Assembly (NCBI GenBank): GCA_030535715.1
Contig: JAUNRL010000037.1
Span: forward strand, 1 to 5,994
Origin: Bacillota bacterium
Lineage (GTDB): Bacteria; Bacillota; Clostridia; Peptostreptococcales; Anaerovoracaceae
DNA: 5,994 bases
Direction of reading: 5' to 3'
In this document: positions 5,816 to 5,994 of the stretch, one piece after another
Numbering within the stretch: the stretch's first letter is position 1
Layout of the letters: every line of letters begins with the position of its first letter
Position numbers and translations under genes: made by a program
The notes under the pieces: generated by a model
What the model was told of the DNA's origin: nothing
Seen by the model: the letters and a program-made list of their open reading frames with translations, nothing else
Databases searched by the model: none

Positions 5816-5833
5816 TTGTTATTAATTTCACAA
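5816..5833. promoter_or_regulatory. Predicted Rex (NADH/NAD+-sensing repressor) operator
   Basis: TTGTTATTAATTTCACAA matches the published Rex consensus TTGTTAAnnnnTTAACAA at 12 of 14 defined positions, one mismatch per half, at the correct 18-base length. It lies seven bases upstream of the CoA-transferase -35 box. In clostridia Rex commonly controls fermentation and butyrate genes, which suits the downstream gene. A further weak half-site (TTAACAC, 5774-5780 region) overlaps the predicted start. The upstream position is less usual for a simple repressor. Confidence 0.55.
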
Positions 5834-5840
5834 CCCCCCG

Positions 5841-5875
5841 AAAAAAAGTCTGCCACCGGACGGGCGTCCGCGCAG
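5841..5875 (-). terminator. Intrinsic terminator of the gene entering from the right edge
   Basis: On the minus strand CTGC, then CGGAC-GCCC-GTCCG, then GCAG form a stacked hairpin (arms 5872-5875/5850-5853 and 5866-5870/5857-5861). AC and seven Ts (5841-5847) follow. It begins about 53 bases after the upstream stop codon and ends before the CoA-transferase operator and promoter. Confidence 0.8.
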
Positions 5876-5912
5876 CAGCCTTCTGTATCGTAATATCAGG
5901 AAAGTGTCCGCC

Positions 5913-5926
5913 CCTGCCGGGGCAGG
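5913..5926 (-). other. Small GC hairpin after the partial gene
   Basis: CCTGC-CCCG-GCAGG, a five-bp stem with a four-base loop, starts right after the stop codon. No U-run follows on the minus strand. It may protect the 3' end or be incidental; the terminator proper is at 5841-5875. The remainder of 5876-5928 shows nothing else. Confidence 0.3.
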
Positions 5927-5928
5927 AT

Positions 5929-5994
5929 TTAATATAGTCCCGCAAAGATCTCTTCAACCTCTTTGGAAGGTGCTTTGTCAATGAGAGTAACAAC
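5929..5994 (-). CDS. C-terminal end of an unidentified leftward gene
   Basis: Only the last 21 codons and a TAA stop (5929-5931) are visible. They read VVTLIDKAPSKEVEEIF and end AGLY. The short beta-strand-like start followed by a charged amphipathic helix looks like a genuine protein C-terminus, and a good intrinsic terminator follows in the same direction. I do not recognise the family. An overlapping longer frame on the same strand was rejected because it reads through the terminator hairpin and is Arg-rich and low quality. Confidence 0.6.
   Translation of the reverse strand, partial: VVTLIDKAPSKEVEEIFAGLY

Noticed and set aside
5913..5926. GC hairpin as a terminator
   Set aside because: No U-run follows on the minus strand and the stem is only five bp; the hairpin with T7 at 5841-5875 is the real candidate.
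5793..5993. Leftward frame of 66 codons at the right edge
   Set aside because: It reads through a clear intrinsic terminator and the Rex-like site into the CoA-transferase promoter. Another frame on the same strand gives a better C-terminus ending in TAA at 5929.
1..5994. Mobile element, CRISPR, tRNA or defence island
   Set aside because: No transposase or integrase motif, no regularly spaced repeats, no tRNA-like cloverleaf and no terminal repeats were seen. Every gene recognised is of housekeeping or metabolic type.

Overview
The window looks like a moderately GC-rich chromosome segment from an anaerobic, fermentative member of the Clostridia (Bacillota). The grounds are strong AGGAGG-type ribosome binding sites, sigma-A-like promoters, short intrinsic terminators, a DUF975 membrane protein, a clostridial-type dGTPase next to a dUTPase and an M16 peptidase, and a But/Cat-type acyl-CoA:acetate CoA-transferase. 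The genus cannot be read from the sequence. There is no mobile element, CRISPR array, tRNA or rRNA.

Layout from left to right. (1) Positions 1-3789 hold a leftward cluster, probably one operon. In transcription order it is a DUF975 membrane protein, an M16 zinc peptidase, dUTPase (dut) and an HD-domain dGTPase (dgt, cut by the left edge a few codons from its end). Gene spacing is tight: 17 bases, 79 bases, then 1 base. The 79-base gap carries a long imperfect hairpin and a tiny frame whose stop overlaps the dut GTG start. (2) Positions 3790-3968 are a divergent intergenic region. It has a very good leftward promoter, phased A-tracts behind it, a near-palindrome over the -10 box and a 9-base inverted repeat. 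(3) Positions 3969-4337 encode a rightward DtxR/MntR-family metal-responsive regulator with an unusual mix of metal ligands. (4) A perfect 11-bp hairpin terminator at 4338-4363 serves the two convergent genes. (5) Positions 4384-5742 hold a leftward acyl-CoA:acetate CoA-transferase with its own promoter. A near-consensus Rex (NADH/NAD+ sensor) operator lies just upstream. (6) At the right edge is the C-terminal end of another leftward gene, followed by its own intrinsic terminator.

Functionally, dut and dgt both act on the dNTP pool: dUTP removal and dGTP hydrolysis. The M16 peptidase and DUF975 protein are probably housekeeping partners of unknown role. The CoA-transferase is an energy-metabolism gene, likely used in short-chain fatty acid formation and, judging from the operator, under redox control. 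The divergent regulator may control itself or the DUF975-dgt operon, but no known MntR or DtxR box is visible. I do not see a clearly new multi-gene system. The best leads are the predicted Rex site, the hybrid metal site of the regulator, and the hairpin with small frame ahead of dut.
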